The translations under genes and the position numbers were made by a program. The notes below the pieces were generated by a model, which made no database searches, was not told where the DNA came from, and was given only the letters and a program-made list of their open reading frames with translations. Shown here piece by piece: positions 13,894 to 18,422 of a stretch of 18,422 bases of DNA. This stretch comes from Lachnospiraceae bacterium UBA2868 (GTDB lineage: Bacteria; Bacillota_A; Clostridia; Lachnospirales; Lachnospiraceae), in the NCBI GenBank assembly GCA_002350465.1, contig DEEW01000047.1, positions 2,144-20,565 on the forward strand, written 5' to 3'. The stretch's first letter is position 1, and every line of letters begins with the position of its first letter.

Positions 13894-14364
13894 TCAGACC
13901 GTAAAGCCTCTGTTATCGGATGATGTACTCTCGTTCAATGTACCCTTTCCGTACGTCAGTCCCGCGTACACCGATTGAGTGTTACTCATTGCCGGGCCCG
14001 ATTCATCCTGCGCGGCAAGCTTTTCAAATGACTCTTTTAATGAACCAAGAAGCTTTATACACGAAGCAAGTGCGCTTCCGTCATTCTTTATTACAGACAT
14101 CGATACTTCCTTGGAGATAAACTCATATATTCGAAACAGCGGGAACGATATCTCGTAAGTAAAATCAAGAGATGAAATAAGATCTCCGAGAACTCTTCCG
14201 GCATTTGTGCAGCTGCTCCTTGCACCTTCGTGGTCATTGGCATCAAAACACTTCTGCGCTTCCCTGATATAGTCAATTGCAAGATCGTACATTATCACGA
14301 TTATGCCTGTGGGCGATGCATTGGTGATCTTAAGGGTATATTCGCGAATCTGTTCGTTGGTCAT
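13894..14364 (-). CDS. fliS: Flagellar export chaperone FliS
   Basis: FliS binds the C-terminal end of flagellin in the cytoplasm, keeps it unpolymerised and hands it to the flagellar export gate. The four-helix core is recognisable: ASPTGIIVIMYDLAIDYIREA (the family's ASP-x-x-L-LYD block), GRVLGDLISSLD, and the FRIYEFISKEVS helix. At 156 residues it is longer than the usual 120-135, because of a Ser/Thr/Gly-rich tail from about 120 with no recognised motif. It follows flagellin by 12 nt; its AAGGAG ribosome site begins in the flagellin TAA stop codon, so the two are tightly co-expressed. Confidence 0.9.
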   Translation of the reverse strand: MTNEQIREYTLKITNASPTGIIVIMYDLAIDYIREAQKCFDANDHEGARSSCTNAGRVLGDLISSLDFTYEISFPLFRIYEFISKEVSMSVIKNDGSALASCIKLLGSLKESFEKLAAQDESGPAMSNTQSVYAGLTYGKGTLNESTSSDNRGFTV

Positions 14365-14376
14365 GTGGGTCTCTCC

Positions 14377-15495
14377 TTATTGCAGTAACTGCAGAGCCTG
14401 CTGAGGCTGCTCGTTGGCCTGTGAGAGCATGCTTGTTCCCGCCTGAACAAGAACCTGAAGCTTTGTATATTCTACCATTTCCTCAGCCATATCAACATCC
14501 TTGATCGTGGAATAGGAATTCTCCAGATTCTCCGTTGTCTCCGCAAGGGATGCAACCGTTGATTCCAGTCTGTTCTGGTATGCTCCGAGTCCCGATCTGG
14601 CCGATGAAACATATTCTATTGCATCTTTGATTGCTTCAATAGACTTTCTTGCGCCTTCTTCCGTACGCATATCTATAGGATCATCTATTATGTTGCCGGC
14701 AGAGTCTTTTGTTACTCCGATGCCGATAGACTTTGAATCCATCTTGGGTATCACAACCTGTATTTCCTGACCTGCCTTTGTTCCCACCTGGATCTTCATT
14801 CCGCCTATGCCGGTAATATCAATCTCCAATCCGTCCGGATGGTCGGTTTCGGTATATGACAGCATAAGCTTTGATCCGTCATCAAGGGTAGCCGTGCAGC
14901 GACCGTCCTCACATACAACGCTCTTAAGGTTCGGAACCGGATGACCGTCCTTATCTGTTAAAGTCGGATTATCCAAATTGGCGATATTGAGTTTATACTG
15001 TCCTTTCGGAAAATTAACATCGTAATCAACAACTTTAACAGTGGTAAGCATATTGGTTATATACCCCTTCATTGACTGTTCACCGCCCAGAAGGTTCTGT
15101 GTATTATACTCACTGTCCTTTGCTATACGGTCGATCTCGTTTCTGAGAGCGTTCACTTCCTTCTGTATAGCCTCTCTGTCGGATGTGGTAAGTGTTCCGT
15201 TAGAAGCCTTAACAGCAAGTTCATTCATACGCTGGAGCATGTTATGAACTTCCGTAAGTGATCCGTCGGCTGTCTGAACGACATTTACGGCATTGCTTGC
15301 ATTGTCTTTTGCTTTATAAAGGCTTCTTATCTGTGCATTCATCCTGTTGGAAACAGCCATTCCCGCCGGCGAATCCTTGGCATGATTGATCTTGAAGCCT
15401 GACGATAATCTCTCGGTCGAAGCGGCATTCTTTTCTTCGTTGGTCCTAAGTACGCTCTGTGCTATGAGTGCCTGCATGTTTGAGTTGATCTTCAT
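14377..15495 (-). CDS. Flagellin
   Basis: The filament subunit, exported through the flagellar type III system. The 372-residue protein has a classic D0/D1 N-terminus (MKINSNMQAL, RLSSGFKINHAKDSPAGMA) and C-terminus (LENSYSTIKDVDMAEEMVEYTK through QANEQPQQALQLLQ). The central residues from about 140 to 275 form a small variable surface domain rich in short beta-like segments, with two cysteines, Cys195 and Cys200, that would face outward. In the D1 helix the region that mammalian TLR5 contacts reads LQRMNELAVK. A strong AAGGAG site precedes the ATG. It lies only 28 nt after the large upstream gene, with no obvious promoter in that gap. Confidence 0.97.
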   Translation of the reverse strand: MKINSNMQALIAQSVLRTNEEKNAASTERLSSGFKINHAKDSPAGMAVSNRMNAQIRSLYKAKDNASNAVNVVQTADGSLTEVHNMLQRMNELAVKASNGTLTTSDREAIQKEVNALRNEIDRIAKDSEYNTQNLLGGEQSMKGYITNMLTTVKVVDYDVNFPKGQYKLNIANLDNPTLTDKDGHPVPNLKSVVCEDGRCTATLDDGSKLMLSYTETDHPDGLEIDITGIGGMKIQVGTKAGQEIQVVIPKMDSKSIGIGVTKDSAGNIIDDPIDMRTEEGARKSIEAIKDAIEYVSSARSGLGAYQNRLESTVASLAETTENLENSYSTIKDVDMAEEMVEYTKLQVLVQAGTSMLSQANEQPQQALQLLQ

Positions 15496-15523
15496 AAGTT
15501 ATCTCCTTCCGATGTCTCTTATC

Positions 15524-18382
15524 CTACTGTATAGCGCCTATAAATGCTTTCGCTATTTTGTACAGCCTGCTGTCGGTAACCTGCTGGCTATCTGCCGGTA
15601 CATATCCGTCATTACGTGCATTTCTTGAAAATACATACGACAGATTTGCCGTTTCCATATTTTCACGCTTAAAGCCTTCTTTTATTTTATCGTCAATCCG
15701 GTTCAAATTATCAACCCCGGCACGTGAATCGGATACGATAAATCCGTCTACTCCGGAGGCTTTAAGTCCGAATGAGGCTTCAACTCTTCCGTAATCTTCC
15801 GACTCAAAGGACACTCTGACTTTTCCTGCTTCGTCTTCATTATGAACTATCGTTAAGTGCACACTCGTCCAGCCGTCGGAAAGCTTAACCGGAACTTCAT
15901 AGCTCTCACTTTTTGCAAGAGATGCGGCAAATCCTATCTGCTTATAGATCATTGAATAGGTGCGCACATCCTCGTAAGATTCCGAATTCAGAGTATTTAT
16001 CCTTGCGACTTTTTCCGCTTTTTCCAGAAATCTTTCATAGGTAGCCGCTGCACTTTCCCTGTCATTCAGACTATCAGCCAGCTTTTCGGCATCTTCTGAG
16101 GAAAGTATCTGATCTTCCGTCTTCTTATTATCCTCTTCCAAAGATCCGCCGCCTGAAAACAGCTTCTTATAGCCTTTTCCCATTCCCCCGGTCATAGCGC
16201 CCGCTGCAACTATATTATCAACCGTAACCGGCTCCGATATTGCGGTAAGGATATCTGTTGCTTCCTTATTAATCTTGCCTGCAGCCCTTATCTCGCGCTG
16301 TTTTTCTTCAACATAATCCTTATCGGGCTTCGGATCCATAAGCTGCGTAAATGTTCTTGCAAGCTGAGAGGTAATCGAATCTCCCCTTTGTGTAAGCTCC
16401 TCCAGGAATCCGAAATCATCATCTATAACAAATTCCTCACCCGTTCTGCGGTTTGACCTTGATGCCTCAAGCATATTCTCCAGAGTAAGTTCTTTTCCGG
16501 AGGAGAGAACGTTTCCTATAACCTTTCCGTCCTGCTTCTCAACCGCATTAAACAGTCTGTACATTCCGATAAAAGTCTGTTTCTCATCTTCGGTGATATT
16601 ACCGCTCTTTTCAAGCCTTAACAGGAACCTTGAATATTTTTCCCCTGTCTCTTCGAAAGACTCTTCGGAAAGTGATTTTTCAAGATCATATATATTCTCC
16701 GAAAGAGGATTAAGGCCTTCTCGGATCATAGACAGCGTTCTTGCCGGTGTCATAAGCGATATTACTCTTTCAACGGAGTGTGTAGCCTCTCTTATCTCAT
16801 CAACCGATTCTTTGTTAATCATCATACCGGCATATCCGAGAGTTCTGACAGCTTTACGGTTTGCATCGTTAAGATCCATATCAAGGTCGGTAAGTATCTC
16901 ATCAACGTTTCTGAATGCTTTACGGATGGAATCTCCCATATCGGCTCTCGGCGCCGTCATAAGAGCTTCATACGATTCCCCGGCCCTTTGATAGGTTGCC
17001 GCAGTAACAGCACCGTCCCTTGCTATACTTCCGAGGGTAAAATCATCCGATGATACTTTCTCGGCAATCGTCCTTAAGGGAACCGAAGGGATCTCATTTA
17101 ATATGGAAACCGTCTGCTTGTACAGATCTATCCTGCCATCAAGTTCCGCATCGGCTTCCCGGGTATCTACCCCTTCATTCTGCCCGTTGTTATCTGTCAG
17201 AAGCGGGGCATAGAATTCTCTTTCCGCTTTTTTGAGCTCCTCTACGAGCTGCTCTAACGGCTCTGTTTCAATATTGATCCCTTTTCGAAGAAGTGTAAGA
17301 TTTGCTTCCTTTGTCATAACAAGCCTTACCTCTTCAAGCTGTCTGCGCCGTGTCAGATCGGCAGGATCTTCCAAATTCCTAAATGTTTCGACTATTTCCG
17401 AAGCCTTCTCATACAGACTCTGTGTCTTAGTTATATCTGCCGTCTTCGGACTTCTGCCTTCTTCTATTGCAACGGTTATTGCCGCTATGAGATCTTCGGG
17501 ACGGGCAGGAACTTCGATATCTTTTATCTCTTCATATGCACCAAGCGTTTCCTTTGTTAACGGAAGATCATGCATTACTACCCACTTTGCGTCCTCAATG
17601 GTCTCTTCCGTGTTTTCAAGTCCTGCCTCTTTAACAACTTCGGATACCTGATCTTTAAGGTCATCCCAGCTTGACTTCGTATATTCCGATCCGGCATAGG
17701 TTGCGGCTCCGTCAAAATGTACTCCGCCCGTGGTGAGTGCGGCATTTGCGGCAGAGTACTCTGCTCTGTACAGATTATCAACCGTAGGTGCCATGTCTTC
17801 CCTTATCATGAAAGCCATTGCTTCATCCGAAAGAGGTTTCAGATTCTGCGCCATCATGACGGTTTCCTTAATCTGTGAAACATTGTCTCCGGTATCGGGA
17901 AGATCGGATGCCGTAAGTGTATCGGCAATGATTTTTCCCGCATTTATCGAGTTGCCGAGGACAGCCTTGATATCATCCTCAGTCAGATCATCATTATAGC
18001 CTGCGATAGTAACACCGCTCTCCGCCATTTTGATCTTGATCCTGTCAAGATTCGTAACGGTCTCACCCGCAGGAATACTTGTCGGGTTGACACCGTCCTC
18101 CATCAGCTTTGCGAAATCTTCGTCAGACATGGAATTAGACATTACGGCCATGTAATCTCTTTGTACGGAAACATCTGTCATACCGGCCATCTGCGCAATC
18201 TCTTCCGCAGATTTCAGCTCTTCCTTACCGTATGCAGCGTTCTCCCTAACTTTGCCCGTAATGTCTAAGGAAAATCCCATCTCCTGCGTTCTCATCCTTG
18301 ATATGTCAGAAGAGGGTTTGCTATATGTAATATCCATATCTGTACGATTCGCGTTATGATTATTAATCATTTCAATATTCAT
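15524..18382 (-). CDS. Large repeat protein, DUF6240-like, with FliK-like C-terminus
   Basis: A 952-residue acidic, helix-rich protein with no signal peptide or membrane helix; numbers here count from a GTG six codons upstream. I think it belongs to the DUF6240 group of clostridial flagellar loci, from memory. At least eight degenerate units of about 25 residues recur, each a helix, then G/D-h-x-h-T/S, then N-h-x-x-A/L: examples at 203-217, 562-577 and 722-736. The C-terminal domain (about 835-930) resembles the FliK C-terminal domain: a beta strand, YGRVEASFGLKASGVDGFIV, then a helix and ENMETANLSYVFS. That suggests a role in hook length or export switching. ATG at 18382 follows AAAGGGA; a GTG at 18400 and an ATG at 18370 are alternatives. 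Confidence 0.75.
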   Translation of the reverse strand: MNIEMINNHNANRTDMDITYSKPSSDISRMRTQEMGFSLDITGKVRENAAYGKEELKSAEEIAQMAGMTDVSVQRDYMAVMSNSMSDEDFAKLMEDGVNPTSIPAGETVTNLDRIKIKMAESGVTIAGYNDDLTEDDIKAVLGNSINAGKIIADTLTASDLPDTGDNVSQIKETVMMAQNLKPLSDEAMAFMIREDMAPTVDNLYRAEYSAANAALTTGGVHFDGAATYAGSEYTKSSWDDLKDQVSEVVKEAGLENTEETIEDAKWVVMHDLPLTKETLGAYEEIKDIEVPARPEDLIAAITVAIEEGRSPKTADITKTQSLYEKASEIVETFRNLEDPADLTRRRQLEEVRLVMTKEANLTLLRKGINIETEPLEQLVEELKKAEREFYAPLLTDNNGQNEGVDTREADAELDGRIDLYKQTVSILNEIPSVPLRTIAEKVSSDDFTLGSIARDGAVTAATYQRAGESYEALMTAPRADMGDSIRKAFRNVDEILTDLDMDLNDANRKAVRTLGYAGMMINKESVDEIREATHSVERVISLMTPARTLSMIREGLNPLSENIYDLEKSLSEESFEETGEKYSRFLLRLEKSGNITEDEKQTFIGMYRLFNAVEKQDGKVIGNVLSSGKELTLENMLEASRSNRRTGEEFVIDDDFGFLEELTQRGDSITSQLARTFTQLMDPKPDKDYVEEKQREIRAAGKINKEATDILTAISEPVTVDNIVAAGAMTGGMGKGYKKLFSGGGSLEEDNKKTEDQILSSEDAEKLADSLNDRESAAATYERFLEKAEKVARINTLNSESYEDVRTYSMIYKQIGFAASLAKSESYEVPVKLSDGWTSVHLTIVHNEDEAGKVRVSFESEDYGRVEASFGLKASGVDGFIVSDSRAGVDNLNRIDDKIKEGFKRENMETANLSYVFSRNARNDGYVPADSQQVTDSRLYKIAKAFIGAIQ

Positions 18383-18422
18383 AAGCTTCCCTTTACTCAC
18401 TCGAGAGCCACGCCATTAGAAG
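18383..18422. other. Window end upstream of the large flagellar gene
   Basis: Forty bases precede the chosen start. They contain the AAAGGGA ribosome site and no recognisable promoter. The start of this operon, or the preceding gene, lies outside the window. Confidence 0.5.

Noticed and set aside
14377..18382. Possible phage or mobile origin of the large gene
   Set aside because: There are no integrase, transposase, attachment repeats or clear composition shift. Its neighbours are flagellar, which explains it.
1..18422. CRISPR arrays, insertion sequences and long direct repeats
   Set aside because: I looked for regularly spaced repeats and terminal inverted repeats and saw none; the only repeats are terminator hairpins and protein-level repeats.

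Overview
The window looks like chromosomal DNA of a flagellated, Gram-positive anaerobe of the Lachnospiraceae (Butyrivibrio-like is my best guess). The evidence is moderate GC, strong AGGAGG-type ribosome sites, a secretin-free Tad pilus set of the clostridial kind, a Flp1-type pilin, a DUF5702-type protein, an FMN/SCP2 fusion protein and a very long DUF6240-like flagellar protein beside flagellin. Every gene I can support lies on the minus strand, so transcription runs from high to low coordinates. No CRISPR array, transposon or integrase is visible.

Read in the direction of transcription there are four blocks. (1) 18382-13894 is flagellar: a 952-residue repeat protein whose C-terminus resembles FliK, then flagellin, then the chaperone FliS, closed by a hairpin terminator at 13821-13860. 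(2) 13780-8588 starts with a strong promoter and the Tad motor (CpaF ATPase, TadB, and a TadC carrying a large extracytoplasmic insertion). A class II aldolase with its own promoter and an AEC-family permease follow, ending at a terminator. (3) 8504-5849 is the second half of the Tad locus: its own promoter and structured leader, Flp1 pilin, DUF5702 protein, a TadE-like pseudopilin with two cysteine/histidine modules, prepilin peptidase and a second TadE-like pseudopilin. The pilus locus is therefore split in two by metabolic genes. The two halves have similar promoters sharing GGGYATTTACA around the -35 box.

(4) 5852-39 is housekeeping: a rhomboid protease whose promoter places the start site at or next to its ATG (a predicted leaderless mRNA), an FMN/SCP2 fusion protein, a HIT-family hydrolase, glucose-6-phosphate isomerase (pgi) with its own promoter, murG, an RluA-family pseudouridine synthase, and a tRNA-Gly(GCC) whose promoter is embedded in the 3' end of the pseudouridine synthase gene.

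The 255-base gap between fliS and cpaF is the richest non-coding stretch. Besides the cpaF promoter and fliS terminator it holds a plus-strand TTGACA/TATGAT pair ahead of two hairpins and a T-run, which could be a small RNA of about 115 nt. All other gene-free gaps are under 300 bases; those holding a site are described under the relevant features.
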